DNA of 64,000 nt from Clostridium muellerianum (GCF_012926525.1 NZ_JABBNI010000066.1:186001-250000), one strand, 5' to 3'. Shown: positions 13,735 to 23,366, numbered from the stretch's first letter. Made by a program: numbers and translations. The notes: generated by a model not told the origin, from the sequence alone.

Positions 13735-15123
13735 TTAATGTCCATTTTTCATTAAATCTACTACCACAGGATCTTTTGATGCTATCCCTTGCTTCTTTAA
13801 TTCTGTTATCTTTCCTTTAAATTGAGGAAGATACTTTTCATGTGCAACCAATAATTCATCTAATATTTGCCTTGCTTCACGCCCACTTTGAACTAATGGG
13901 TTTATTGTAAATGCTTGTAACGCTGTTCCGTAATCACCTGATAATGCAGCGTTTATTGTACATTCTTCCATTGCTTTCATAATCTGAAGCTGCCCTTTTT
14001 CAAACGGTCCCATATTACCCCATACAATTGGTTCAGCCCCTTTAGCAGAAATTATGCATGAAACCTCAACAATAGAATCTGGACTAAGACAAGGTATAGC
14101 TCCATTATTTTGTGTACTTACCACCATACGAATTCCCTTATTATTATATATTGCACTTATGCATTCACAAGCTGCATCACTATAATATGCTCCCCCACGT
14201 TTTTGAAGTTCTTCAGGCTTTTTATTTAAGTTTGGATTTTTATATATTTCAAAGAGAGAAGCTTCTACTTCTTTCATTTGTTCTGCACGGGTTCCACCTT
14301 TTTTGAATTCTTCTATGCTGTGCTCTAACATCTCTTTTTCTGAGTAGTAATAACGATGATATCCACAAGGAAGCAAACCCATAGAATGTAATAATTCTAA
14401 TGAAAATTCAGCTTGATAAATGTTAACTGGTGTTCCACCACCTTTTTCATTAATATGCTCAATTAACTGACCAGTTATATCTTTTTCATTTTCATCAAAT
14501 ACTTTATGCCAATGGAAATGATTTAGTCCTGCAAATTGATAATTTAACTCTGAAGTCTGTTTTTTAATAATTTTTGGTTCATTCATCATTGCGATCACAG
14601 GAACATTACACAATCCAATACACTTTTTCCATTCAAAATGTTTAATTACTGCTTCTGTAATAATTCCACTAGGATTAGTAAAATTAATTAGCCATGCATT
14701 TGGACATAATACTTTCATATCTTCAACAATTTCTTTTATTATTGGAATTGTCCTGAATGCTTTAAACATCCCACCTGCGCCATTAGTTTCTTGTCCTAAC
14801 ATTCCATGTAATGAGGGTATCCTTTCATCCTTAATCCGTGCATCTAGTAAACCAACTCTAAACTGCGTTGTTACAAAATCAGCACCTTTTAATGCTTCCT
14901 TTCTATTTAAGGTTGTAATCACTTTTACATCATATGGTGTAGCATCCCACATACGTTGAGCTAGTCTTCCGATTATATCCAACTTTTCCTTTCCATCTTC
15001 AATATCAACTAACCAAATTTCACTTATTGGCATTTCATCATATCGCTTAATAAAACCTTCAATTAATTCTGGTGTATAGCTGCTTCCTCCACCAATAGTT
15101 ACAATTTTTATAGGTTTTTTCAT
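13735..15123 (-). CDS. GH4 6-phospho-glycosidase (probably 6-phospho-beta-glucosidase)
   Basis: 462 residues from the ATG at 15123 (GGAGG 8 bases upstream). Family 4 glycosidases use NAD+ and a divalent metal to cleave phosphorylated disaccharides made by PTS uptake. Visible are the N-terminal nucleotide fold KIVTIGGGSSYTPELIEGF, WLVDIEDG, RIKDERIPSLHGMLGQETNGAGG, INFTNPSGI, the metal-ligand CNVP and FAGLNHFHW. The substrate (cellobiose-6-P versus other) is inferred from resemblance to the LicH/CelF branch. Its own promoter must lie in 15124-15345, after a terminator that separates it from rpiR. No PTS gene adjoins it; a GH1 enzyme for the same type of substrate lies at 25633. Confidence 0.87.
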   Translation of the reverse strand: MKKPIKIVTIGGGSSYTPELIEGFIKRYDEMPISEIWLVDIEDGKEKLDIIGRLAQRMWDATPYDVKVITTLNRKEALKGADFVTTQFRVGLLDARIKDERIPSLHGMLGQETNGAGGMFKAFRTIPIIKEIVEDMKVLCPNAWLINFTNPSGIITEAVIKHFEWKKCIGLCNVPVIAMMNEPKIIKKQTSELNYQFAGLNHFHWHKVFDENEKDITGQLIEHINEKGGGTPVNIYQAEFSLELLHSMGLLPCGYHRYYYSEKEMLEHSIEEFKKGGTRAEQMKEVEASLFEIYKNPNLNKKPEELQKRGGAYYSDAACECISAIYNNKGIRMVVSTQNNGAIPCLSPDSIVEVSCIISAKGAEPIVWGNMGPFEKGQLQIMKAMEECTINAALSGDYGTALQAFTINPLVQSGREARQILDELLVAHEKYLPQFKGKITELKKQGIASKDPVVVDLMKNGH

Positions 15124-15347
15124 GTATTTCTCCTCCAATCTAATATTATAAATTTATTTACTTATATAATTTTTTAATTTCTTAAATTTTAAGTAGAAGA
15201 ACATTTTTATGGTTATAATATATTCTCTACAACTACTTAAATCAATGGATGTAAGTTATTCTGATATTTTTTTTTAAAATTATCATTAATCGATACATTA
15301 TATTGAAACTTTTTGAAACTTTTAATTAATTTTCGCATTCCAAATTG

Positions 15348-15384
15348 AAAAAAGCCCATCAGAAATTTTTTCTAATGAGCTTTT
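15348..15384 (-). terminator. Terminator after the RpiR gene
   Basis: On the minus strand, GCTCATTAGAAA pairs with TTTCTGATGGGC, followed by TTTTTT. It separates rpiR from the GH4 gene. Confidence 0.75.
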
Positions 15385-15413
15385 ATAATAATGTAATAAA
15401 AATAGTATTTTTC

Positions 15414-16274
15414 CTATTCGTTAATATTTCTATCATCAACAATATTTTCAACTTCTTTAATATAATGTATATTTTTTTCATAATCTATTTTAAAAATGCA
15501 GCTAAAAATTAAATCCAACATGTACTGCATTGCAATATGCGATGAAAACTGAGATATTCTATTTCTTAAATTCTCTCTATTACTTATATATAAATTATGC
15601 TTTATATGATTTGATTCAACACTCTTTCCAAGTCTACCTATCCAAATTATTTCTATACACTTTTTATGTAATATTTCTACAATAGAAGGTAAAAAAGTTG
15701 CCCTTCCTGAATATGATAAAATAATGGATACATGATTCTTTTTAGATGCCGTTGCAGTACAACGTTGATCATAAAATGATTTTGGACAATTAACCAATCT
15801 TCCAATTGTACGCATCTTATCTTGAAAATTTTCAGCAACATTAATATTATGTGCATGTGTATATATATCTATAATATCTGCATTCTTTAGTAGTTTAGCA
15901 GATTTATTTAACACCTCTAAATCAATAGAATTATAAGTATCAGCTATTGATGCTTCATATAATTTTAACAGCTTTTGAGCTATTATTTTTTGAGTATCAT
16001 TAGAATTAAACGGAAAATTAACATCAATTTGATTATCAACTTTACTTTCTTCCACAATGTCTTGAGCAAGCTTTACCTTAAGATCATTAAATCCGTTAAT
16101 TCCTATTTTTTTACAAAACCTATGAATTCCAGATTTTGATATAAAGGTTTCCTCAGAAAGTTCTTGGATAGATAATTTTTTAATTTGATTTTTATTTTGC
16201 AGAATGTATTGTGCTAATTGAATTTCTGTTGGGGTTAAATTATCACAGCATTTAATCATATTTTCTATTGTCAT
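15414..16274 (-). CDS. RpiR/MurR-family transcriptional regulator with SIS domain
   Basis: 286 residues. The N-terminal HTH_6 (LTPTEIQLAQYILQNKNQIKKLSIQELSEETFISKSGIHRFCKKIG) and the C-terminal SIS sugar-phosphate fold (DIIDIYTHAHNINVAENFQDKMRTIGR, HVSIILSYSGRATFLPSIVEIL) identify an RpiR regulator. Such proteins sense phosphosugars; here it most likely controls the GH4 gene downstream on the same strand. The C-terminal part after the SIS domain is divergent. An AGGAGG site precedes the ATG at 16274. Confidence 0.9.
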   Translation of the reverse strand: MTIENMIKCCDNLTPTEIQLAQYILQNKNQIKKLSIQELSEETFISKSGIHRFCKKIGINGFNDLKVKLAQDIVEESKVDNQIDVNFPFNSNDTQKIIAQKLLKLYEASIADTYNSIDLEVLNKSAKLLKNADIIDIYTHAHNINVAENFQDKMRTIGRLVNCPKSFYDQRCTATASKKNHVSIILSYSGRATFLPSIVEILHKKCIEIIWIGRLGKSVESNHIKHNLYISNRENLRNRISQFSSHIAMQYMLDLIFSCIFKIDYEKNIHYIKEVENIVDDRNINE

Positions 16275-16813
16275 AATAACCTCCTAGGTTGATTCATCTT
16301 AAATTTTTAATTTAATCTTAGCACAAATACATTCTTTTTATTATATCAAATTGCTTTTTTCGCTTATAGATTTGGATTTTTTTGATTTTCCCTTCGCCTA
16401 TAGTAGCTTTAAAAATATTTATAATACTAATTATAAGTTGTATACTTGGAAAAGTTGAATAAACAAAAACAATCCATTATTACAAAAAATGAAATGGTAT
16501 GTAAACTTGTTATTTTTTTGAAGATGCCTAAGGATAGATGATTACAAGCGCATTCATGTTTAGTATTAAAAGTTTAATTAGAAGTAAAAAAAACTATTGC
16601 TTTTTACATCATTATATCGTAATATATAAATATAAGGATTGCATATAAATATTTAAATTAATACCGAAGATTATATTAAAAAATAATGTTAAATTATATA
16701 TTCTTAACTAGAAATAAAATGCAGCTAGTGAAATTACTAGTGTACAGGATTATCAGAAAAGTGATAATATGAAAATGTCTAATAATGTTTTAATATAAGA
16801 AGGAGTTGTTAAT
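16275..16813. other. 539-base divergent intergenic region
   Basis: It separates rpiR (leftward) from the C_GCAxxG_C_C gene (rightward). I see no gene, RNA motif or terminator. It contains the shared-16-mer promoter at 16597-16635. The ~180-base leader that follows has two small hairpins just before the gene: CTAGT/ACTAG near 16726-16741 and ATTATCA/TGATAAT near 16749-16770. Confidence 0.5.
16597..16635 (+). promoter_or_regulatory. Promoter with shared 16-mer
   Basis: TTGCTT (16597-16602), 17 bases, TAATAT (16620-16625). TAATATATAAATATAA (16620-16635) is identical to 8977-8992 and 45682-45697. Confidence 0.55.
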
Positions 16814-17170
16814 ATGACAAAAGCATCAGAATATCATAAGCAAGGATTTACATGTGGTGAAGCTATAATAAAAAAATATAATGAGGAACATAACACTAAT
16901 ATACCAGTAAGCATTGGAAGTAGTATGGGAGCTGGATATACTATAGGAAGTTTATGTGGAGCTATAGGAGGAGCAACAGCAGTAATAGGATTTTTAAAGG
17001 GAAGAGAAAGTAATGCTGAAGCTAATGAAGCTAGAGGTTATGCAAAAGATCTAATGATAAATATAAAAGAAAAATATGGAACAGAGCTTTGTAGAGATTT
17101 AAAGAAAAATGGTGTTAGTTGTGCTGAAATTGTAGATTACACTTATGAAACTTTAAATAAAATACTATAA
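16814..17170 (+). CDS. C_GCAxxG_C_C family redox protein (short form)
   Basis: 118 residues with an AAGGAG site. Motifs: YHKQGFTCGEAIIKKYNEEH, MGAGYTIGSLCGAIGGATAVIG, GTELCRDLKKNGVSCAEIVDYTYE, giving the four spaced cysteines of the C_GCAxxG_C_C family. It lacks the N-terminal extension of the paralogue at 12539. It probably forms its own transcript, followed within 150 bases by the ArsR gene. The promoter carries the 16-mer also found before the selenoprotein, suggesting common control, likely redox- or sulfur-linked (inference). Confidence 0.85.
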   Translation: MTKASEYHKQGFTCGEAIIKKYNEEHNTNIPVSIGSSMGAGYTIGSLCGAIGGATAVIGFLKGRESNAEANEARGYAKDLMINIKEKYGTELCRDLKKNGVSCAEIVDYTYETLNKIL

Positions 17171-17242
17171 AATAGAAGTTAGGGTAGGATAGGTTAATAT
17201 AATCTATCTTACCTAAATATAATATTAGTTAAATATAAAAAA

Positions 17243-17283
17243 TTTTACTTTATAAATCGTTATATTAATATATACAAATGTAA
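17243..17283 (+). promoter_or_regulatory. Promoter of arsR-CoA disulfide reductase operon
   Basis: TAATAT (17266-17271) as -10 with a weak TTTACT -35 (16-base spacer). The sequence continues TAATATATACAAATGTAA, a near match to the shared TAATATATAAATATAA. Confidence 0.45.
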
Positions 17284-17319
17284 AGACAAAACATAATTTT
17301 TGACGGGGAGGGAAAAATC

Positions 17320-17607
17320 ATGGAGAAGGATTTTAATAAATATAGTGAAACTGCTGACATGCTTAAAGTATTAGCACATCCAGTAAGAATCTGTATAGTG
17401 AAAGGTCTTTTAGATAATGGGGAACGTAATGTTAGTCATATGCAAAATTGTTTAAATACTCCTCAGTCAACTGTTTCTCAACATCTACAAAAACTTAGAA
17501 CGGCTGGGATAATTGAAGGGAGAAGAAATGGTCTTGAAATATATTACACTGTTTGTGATGAAAAAGTATCTGATTTAATAAGTGTGCTTTTAAATGGAGA
17601 AAAATAG
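17320..17607 (+). CDS. ArsR/SmtB-family regulator
   Basis: 95 residues with a GGGGAGGG site. A winged helix of ArsR type: MLKVLAHPVRICIVKGLL, MQNCLNTPQSTVSQHLQKLRTAGIIEGRRNGLEIYYTV. Cysteines at about 25, 44 and 79. It lies 34 bases before the CoA-disulfide reductase/rhodanese/TusA/DsrE fusion, a common partnership in which the ArsR protein responds to sulfane sulfur or persulfide (as for BigR/SqrR); that role is inferred here. A close paralogue lies at 45755. It probably represses its own promoter at 17266. Confidence 0.9.
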   Translation: MEKDFNKYSETADMLKVLAHPVRICIVKGLLDNGERNVSHMQNCLNTPQSTVSQHLQKLRTAGIIEGRRNGLEIYYTVCDEKVSDLISVLLNGEK

Positions 17608-17641
17608 ATTAATATAATTTTTGTATTAGGAGGAAATGTAT

Positions 17642-20161
17642 ATGAAGAAAATACTAATAGTTGGTGGAGTAGCTGGAGGAGCATCGGCAGCTGCAAGACT
17701 TAGAAGACTTGATGAAAATGCAGAAATAGTATTATTTGAAAAAGGTGAATATATATCTTTTGCAAACTGTGGATTACCTTATTATACAGGAGAAACTATA
17801 CAGAAAAGGGAAAAACTGTTAGTACAAACTCCTGAGGCTATGAAAGCAAGCTTTAATATTGATGTTAGAGTAAATAGTGAAGTGATAACAGTAGATACTA
17901 AAAATAAAAAAGTAAAGGTTAATAGTAAAGATAAAGGCAAGTATGAAGAAAACTATGATCATTTAATTTTATCACCTGGAGCATCCCCTATTAAACCTCC
18001 TATCCCTGGTATACAAAGTGATAAGATATTTACACTAAGAAATATACCAGATACTGATAGAATAAAAGCTTATGTTGATAAGGGAAATATAGAAAATGCA
18101 GTTGTTATTGGTGGAGGATATATAGGGGTTGAAATGGCAGAAAACCTTAAAGAAAGAGGTTTAAATGTAGCTTTAGTTGAAGCAGCACCACATATATTAG
18201 CACCTTTTGATTCAGAAATGGTAACCTTTGCAGAGAAGGAATTAGAGGATAATGGTGTAGGAATTGTACTAAATGATGGAGTTAAAGAATTTAAAGAAGA
18301 AGGAACTGGATTAAACGTAATTTTAAACAGTGGAAAAGCTTTATATGCAGATATGGTTATATTTGCTGCAGGAGTAAAACCAGATACAGAATTTTTAAAA
18401 GAGTCAGGAATAGAATTTGGACCTAAAGGTCACATAATAGTAAATAATAAAATGGAAACTAATATAGAAGGAGTATATGCTGTAGGAGATGCTATTGAAA
18501 TAGTTGATTTTGTAAATGGAAGCAAAACTGCTATTGCACTTGCTGGGCCAGCGAATAAACAGGGAAGAATTGCAGCAGATAATATATGTGGTTTAAATTC
18601 AATTTATAAAGGAACTATGGGAACAGCAATTATTAAAGTATTTGGACTTACTGGCTCAAGTACAGGAAACAACGAGAGAACATTAAAATCAAAGAACATA
18701 CCATATAAAGTTATTTATCTTCATCCTAATTCAAGTGCTGGTTACTATCCAGGGGCAGCACCAATGACAATAAAGCTTATTTTTAATAATGAAGGAAAAA
18801 TATTAGGAGCGCAAGCTTTTGGATATGTTGGAGTAGATAAGAGAATTGACGATATAGCAGTTACTATGAGGCTGCAGGGTACAATTTATGATTTAGAAGA
18901 ACTGGAACTTGCATACGCTCCACCTTATTCTTCAGCTAAAGATCCTGTAAATATGGCTGGATTTATTGCAGAAAATGTTTTAAGTGGTAAGTCTGAAGTA
19001 ATATTTCCAGAGGATATAGATAATAGAGATAAAGATAAAACACAGCTTGTAGATGTAAGAACTGAATTAGAATATAGTAATGGCAATATAGAAGGATCTA
19101 TAAATATATCTTCAGTTGATATAAGAGCTAGAATGAATGAGTTAGATAAGAATAAAGAAATACTAATTTATTGTCAGGTAGGACTTAGAGGATATATAGT
19201 TTCAAGAATTTTAAAGGCAAATGGATTTAAGGTAAAGAATCTAACAGGTGGATATAAAACTTATACTATGAGTAAGTTTAAACCAAGAGATGTTGTAATG
19301 AATAAGAAAGGTGAAGATGGTTTTATGGATTTAAGGGGAAGAGAAGCTAGTGTAAGTTTAGAAAGTAATTTAAATGAATATAAAGAAGTTGACGAGGCAT
19401 ATAAAAAGGGATACTTTGACAAAAATCTTGATGCTTGCGGATTATGTTGTCCGGGACCTCTAATGCGTGTTAATGCGGATATACAGAACATGAAAGAAGG
19501 AGAAGTATTAAAGGTTACAGCATCAGATCAAGGATTTTATGTGGATATAAAATCTTGGTGTGAAAGAACTGATAATGAGCTGGTTTCTAGAGAAAAAGAT
19601 AAAGGTAACATAATAGCATTTATAAGAAAAGGTAATAAAAGTAAGGTAACTCAAAATAATGGTTCTGTAAATGCTTGCACTACTCAACAGAAGGATAATA
19701 AAACATTAGTTGTATTTAGTGGAGATTTAGATAAAGCTTTAGCATCCTTTATAATAGCAAATGGAGCAGCTGCTATGGGTAAAAAGGTTACAATGTTTTT
19801 TACCTTCTGGGGACTAAACATTTTAAGAAAGCATGAAAAGGTTAGTGTTTCAAAGGGATTTATGGATAGTATGTTTGGATTTATGATGCCTAGAGGAGCT
19901 AAAAGATTAAAACTTTCTAAGATGAATATGCTTGGAATGGGTACAAAAATGATGCAAATGGTAATGAAGAACAAAAATGTTTCATCACTGGATGAACTAA
20001 TTAAATCAGCTATTGATAGTGGAATAGAAATAGTTGCATGTCAGATGAGTATGGATGTAATGGGACTTAAACAGGAAGAGCTAATAGATGGTGTTAAAAT
20101 AGGTGGAGTAGGGTACTATTTAGGGGAAGCAGAAGATTCTAACGTTAACTTGTTTATATAA
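17642..20161 (+). CDS. CoA-disulfide reductase fused to rhodanese, TusA and DsrE-like domains
   Basis: 839 residues from the ATG at 17642 (AGGAGG 8 bases upstream; the ATG at 17636 is too close). Domain order: FAD/NAD(P) disulfide oxidoreductase (~1-440) with GGVAGGASAAARLRRL and the single redox Cys43 (FANCGLPYY) of the CoADR/Npsr class; rhodanese (~450-545) with active Cys511 (IYCQVGLRGY); TusA-like sulfur carrier (~595-670) with CGLCCPGP at 599-606; DsrE-like domain (~685-839). It likely reduces CoA per- or polysulfides and passes sulfane sulfur between domains. Co-transcribed with arsR and ended by the hairpin at 20190. Domain roles are family knowledge; the flux direction is unknown. Confidence 0.93.
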   Translation: MKKILIVGGVAGGASAAARLRRLDENAEIVLFEKGEYISFANCGLPYYTGETIQKREKLLVQTPEAMKASFNIDVRVNSEVITVDTKNKKVKVNSKDKGKYEENYDHLILSPGASPIKPPIPGIQSDKIFTLRNIPDTDRIKAYVDKGNIENAVVIGGGYIGVEMAENLKERGLNVALVEAAPHILAPFDSEMVTFAEKELEDNGVGIVLNDGVKEFKEEGTGLNVILNSGKALYADMVIFAAGVKPDTEFLKESGIEFGPKGHIIVNNKMETNIEGVYAVGDAIEIVDFVNGSKTAIALAGPANKQGRIAADNICGLNSIYKGTMGTAIIKVFGLTGSSTGNNERTLKSKNIPYKVIYLHPNSSAGYYPGAAPMTIKLIFNNEGKILGAQAFGYVGVDKRIDDIAVTMRLQGTIYDLEELELAYAPPYSSAKDPVNMAGFIAENVLSGKSEVIFPEDIDNRDKDKTQLVDVRTELEYSNGNIEGSINISSVDIRARMNELDKNKEILIYCQVGLRGYIVSRILKANGFKVKNLTGGYKTYTMSKFKPRDVVMNKKGEDGFMDLRGREASVSLESNLNEYKEVDEAYKKGYFDKNLDACGLCCPGPLMRVNADIQNMKEGEVLKVTASDQGFYVDIKSWCERTDNELVSREKDKGNIIAFIRKGNKSKVTQNNGSVNACTTQQKDNKTLVVFSGDLDKALASFIIANGAAAMGKKVTMFFTFWGLNILRKHEKVSVSKGFMDSMFGFMMPRGAKRLKLSKMNMLGMGTKMMQMVMKNKNVSSLDELIKSAIDSGIEIVACQMSMDVMGLKQEELIDGVKIGGVGYYLGEAEDSNVNLFI

Positions 20162-20189
20162 ATCTATGTACGTTCTCTATATCTTTATT

Positions 20190-20234
20190 AAAAGCCAGTT
20201 AGAATAGTTTTAAAAATTATTCTAACTGGCTTTA
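20190..20234 (+). terminator. Terminator, duplicated hairpin element copy 2
   Basis: AAAAGCCAGTTAGAATA pairs with TATTCTAACTGGCTTT. It differs from the copy at 13116-13160 at two positions, or only one near the centre when one copy is reversed. Confidence 0.8.
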
Positions 20235-20377
20235 TGTTTTTCAATGAATTAATCATTATAACAAATAATTCAGATATAAAGTATATGGCATCAGAAATAG
20301 CTAAAGAGTCTCAATTTATTGGAAGAAGAATCATATATAATTTATTAAAAGATACAATTTTTGTTTTGAAGGTGTAA
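20234..20377 (+). pseudogene. Short open frame, possible gene relic
   Basis: An ATG at 20234 in the terminator's 3' flank opens 47 codons (MFFNELIIITNNSDIKYMASEIA...TIFVLKV, stop TAA). There is no ribosome site. The codon use looks protein-like. Either a relic of a lost gene between the sulfur enzyme and the sigma-54 activator, or chance. I do not recognise the family. The rest of 20162-20447 shows nothing else. Confidence 0.25.
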
Positions 20378-20447
20378 CTTTTTGATATATTAAGATATAA
20401 TAATGGGAAGATGAGACTATAAATATTTAAATTTAGTAGGTGATATT

Positions 20448-23177
20448 ATGAAAAAATCTGAGGATATAATTTTTGATTATTTAAATGATAAATGTACTAA
20501 ACAAAGATTAGAAGGTAAAAGTAAGGTTATTGGATGTACTACTAAGGAAATTACAGATGCATTATCTCTTCAAAGGACAAATGTTAGTACTATTTTGAAT
20601 AAGCTTTGTAATTCAGGAAAAGTGTATAAAATAAAGGGTAAACCTATTATTTATGCAGTAGCTGTAACTGATGAAATGCAAAAATCCATGAAGGTTCAAG
20701 GGAGTTTTGAAACCCTTATTGGAAGAAATGGAAGCTTAAAAAAATGTATTCAACAGGCCAAAGCAGCTATATTATATCCTCCTAATGGACTTCATACATT
20801 GCTTTTAGGACCTACTGGTGTTGGAAAAACAATGTTTGCAGAATTAATGTATAAGTTTACTATAGAAAAGTCAGTTTTCCCACAAGGAGCACCTTTTGTT
20901 GCGTTTAATTGTTCAGATTATGCAAATAATTCACAGTTGCTTCTAGCTCATCTTTTTGGATGTAAAAAAGGAGCCTTTACTGGAGCTGATAGAGATAGGT
21001 TAGGACTTGTAGATAAAGCTAATGATGGAATTTTATTTTTAGATGAAATTCATAGACTACCGCCTGAAGGACAGGAAATGTTATTTATGCTTATAGATAA
21101 AGGGGTGTATACACCTTTAGGAGATATAGATAAAAAGAAAAGTAGCAAAGTACTTATAATTTGTGCTACTACTGAGGATGCAGATAGTACTCTTTTATCC
21201 ACATTTACAAGAAGAATTCCCATTACAATTAATATACCTTCCTTAAAGGAGAGAACATTAAATGAAAGATTTGAACTTATTGGTGGATTCTTCAAAACTG
21301 AATCTACAAGAATAGGTAAAGAAATAACAGTATCCGCAGATGCAATAAGAGCTTTATTACTTTACAATTGTACTGGAAACATTGGTCAGTTAAAAAGTGA
21401 CATTCAGTTGGGATGTGCAAATGCATTTTTAAAATATGTATCTAAAGGTGAAAAGAATATAGAAGTACATAGTACGGATTTTTCCAGTAATGTGAGACAT
21501 GGATTGGTTATGTATAAGCAATATTCTCAAAAGGTAGATGAAATTATAAGAGATGATATGAAGCTTAGTTTTAATTCTAAGGGTACAAAACTTCATGTTG
21601 AGTCTAATTATGATTTACTGCCAAATAATTTTTATGAGAGTATTGAAAAGAGAATTCAGGAACTTAAAGAGCGTGGAGTTGAAGAAGAGGATATAGATTT
21701 TATAATGTCTTTTGATATAAAGAACTATTTTAATAAATATATAAGAAAGTTTGAGCAATCAGTAAATAAGAAAGAACTATCTAAAATTGTAGATAATAAT
21801 ATTATCACTATAGTAGAAGATTTTTTAAAAACTGCTTCTGAACAGTTAAAAAGAATTTTCCAAGCTAAAGTATTTTATGGCTTATGCCTTCATATAAGTT
21901 CTAGTATTGAGAGAATATTAAAACATAAGAAAATAGTAAACTATAATTTAGAAGAGATAATACAAAAACATGGAGAAGAGTATGGTTTGGCTTTAATTAT
22001 AGCTAATAAATTGGAAGAAGAATTTAATATTAAAATCCCTGCTGATGAAGTAGGTTTTATGGCTATGTTTTTATGTATAGATGATATAGATGAAGCTGCA
22101 GAAAGAAGTAAACCAATTATTGTTGTGGCAATGCATGGGAAAAATACTGCATCCTCAATGGCGGAAGTGGCTAACAAATTAGTTGGTGGAGATAATATTT
22201 ATGCTTATGATATGAACCTTGATAAAAAATCTGAAATAGCATATAGGGAACTGAAAGATTTAATAGTTGAAAACCATCAAGGGGCAGGAGTAATGCTTCT
22301 AGTGGATATGGGATCATTAGGAATGTTTGGAGAATTAATAACTGAGGAAACAGGTATAGAAATAAGAGTTATAGATATGGTATCTACTCTTTTAGTTATT
22401 GAGTGTTTAAGAAAAGCACAGACAATTAATAACATACATCAAATATATGAGGAAGTAAAATATTCAATAAGTTTCTTGAATAAGTATAACACTAGTTTAA
22501 CTCAAACTTATATGCCTAGCAAAGATAACATAATAATAACAAACTGTATTACAGGCGAAGGTAGTGCTATTAAATTAAAAAATATGATAGAAGAAAAAGT
22601 AAATTTAAGCAATAAGGATATAGAAGTTATCGCCATATCAGCTGGTGACAAGAAAGAAATGTATAACACTATAAATGTTTTATCTAAAGGTAAGAAGATA
22701 ATTGCAATAGTAGGAACAGTGAATCCTAATATTTATGATATACCATTTATTCCTACTTCGGAATTATTTTTAGATAGCAGCTATACTAGAATTAAGAATA
22801 TAGTTGAAAGAATAAAGATTCCAGAGGATATTTATAAGGATATTTTTGAAAGTTTAGAGAAAGAGGTAAAAGAATTAAACATAAGTGATTTTAAACCTTT
22901 ATGTGTAAACCTTATAGATACTATTAGGAGAAACATTACTACAAATTTAGATATATATATAGTATCTGGGTTTATACTGCATTTAGCATGTGCAGTGGTG
23001 AGAATGATAAATAAAGAACCAACTTCAGTGTGTTCGAGAAGAGAAGAAATAAAAAATACATATATAAAAGAATATACTAGTTTAAAAGAAGCATTGATAT
23101 CAATAGAAAGTCATTATAACATACAGTTTTCACAGGATGAATTATGTTATATGCTTATGATTATTTTAAGTATTTAG
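20448..23177 (+). CDS. LevR/ManR-type sigma-54-dependent PTS activator
   Basis: 909 residues. N-terminal winged helix (ALSLQRTNVSTILNKLCNSGKVYKI), then an AAA+ sigma-54 activation domain with Walker A GPTGVGKT (121-128) and the sigma-54 contact loop GAFTGA (175-180), then PRD1 (~465-570), an EIIA-mannose-like domain (~575-700) and PRD2 (~810-905). PTS enzymes phosphorylate histidines in the PRD/EIIA parts, tying activity to sugar supply. It lies directly upstream of a -24/-12 promoter and the cellobiose PTS operon, its obvious target. Three 20-bp repeats at 23266-23325 are likely binding sites. The sigma-54 gene itself is not in the window. Confidence 0.93.
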   Translation: MKKSEDIIFDYLNDKCTKQRLEGKSKVIGCTTKEITDALSLQRTNVSTILNKLCNSGKVYKIKGKPIIYAVAVTDEMQKSMKVQGSFETLIGRNGSLKKCIQQAKAAILYPPNGLHTLLLGPTGVGKTMFAELMYKFTIEKSVFPQGAPFVAFNCSDYANNSQLLLAHLFGCKKGAFTGADRDRLGLVDKANDGILFLDEIHRLPPEGQEMLFMLIDKGVYTPLGDIDKKKSSKVLIICATTEDADSTLLSTFTRRIPITINIPSLKERTLNERFELIGGFFKTESTRIGKEITVSADAIRALLLYNCTGNIGQLKSDIQLGCANAFLKYVSKGEKNIEVHSTDFSSNVRHGLVMYKQYSQKVDEIIRDDMKLSFNSKGTKLHVESNYDLLPNNFYESIEKRIQELKERGVEEEDIDFIMSFDIKNYFNKYIRKFEQSVNKKELSKIVDNNIITIVEDFLKTASEQLKRIFQAKVFYGLCLHISSSIERILKHKKIVNYNLEEIIQKHGEEYGLALIIANKLEEEFNIKIPADEVGFMAMFLCIDDIDEAAERSKPIIVVAMHGKNTASSMAEVANKLVGGDNIYAYDMNLDKKSEIAYRELKDLIVENHQGAGVMLLVDMGSLGMFGELITEETGIEIRVIDMVSTLLVIECLRKAQTINNIHQIYEEVKYSISFLNKYNTSLTQTYMPSKDNIIITNCITGEGSAIKLKNMIEEKVNLSNKDIEVIAISAGDKKEMYNTINVLSKGKKIIAIVGTVNPNIYDIPFIPTSELFLDSSYTRIKNIVERIKIPEDIYKDIFESLEKEVKELNISDFKPLCVNLIDTIRRNITTNLDIYIVSGFILHLACAVVRMINKEPTSVCSRREEIKNTYIKEYTSLKEALISIESHYNIQFSQDELCYMLMIILSI

Positions 23178-23265
23178 CTATATAGATAAGTATAGAATTA
23201 GTTAACTTTCTATGTATTTATTTATGTGTATAAGATGAATTATATAAAGTGTTACTAAACAGTAG

Positions 23266-23325
23266 AATGTGTATAAAAAATATGCAATGTGTATAAAAAA
23301 TATATAATGTGTATAAAAAACACGA
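23266..23325 (+). repeat. Three tandem 20-bp repeats, candidate activator sites
   Basis: AATGTGTATAAAAAATATGC (23266), AATGTGTATAAAAAATATAT (23286) and AATGTGTATAAAAAACACGA (23306), plus a partial ATGTGTATAAG at 23224. The 20-bp period puts copies on about the same helical face, 165-225 bp upstream of the sigma-54 promoter. Confidence 0.7.
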
Positions 23326-23330
23326 ATTTA

Positions 23331-23366
23331 TGTAGGATAAATAATATTAGTTATCCTACATTTTTT
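23331..23366 (+). terminator. Terminator after the sigma-54 activator
   Basis: TGTAGGATAA (23331-23340) and TTATCCTACA (23351-23360) form a perfect 10-bp stem followed by TTTTTT. Confidence 0.9.

Noticed and set aside
23266-23325. Tandem 20-bp repeats as a CRISPR remnant
   Set aside because: No spacers, no cas genes, period equals the repeat itself; position upstream of a -24/-12 promoter fits activator sites.
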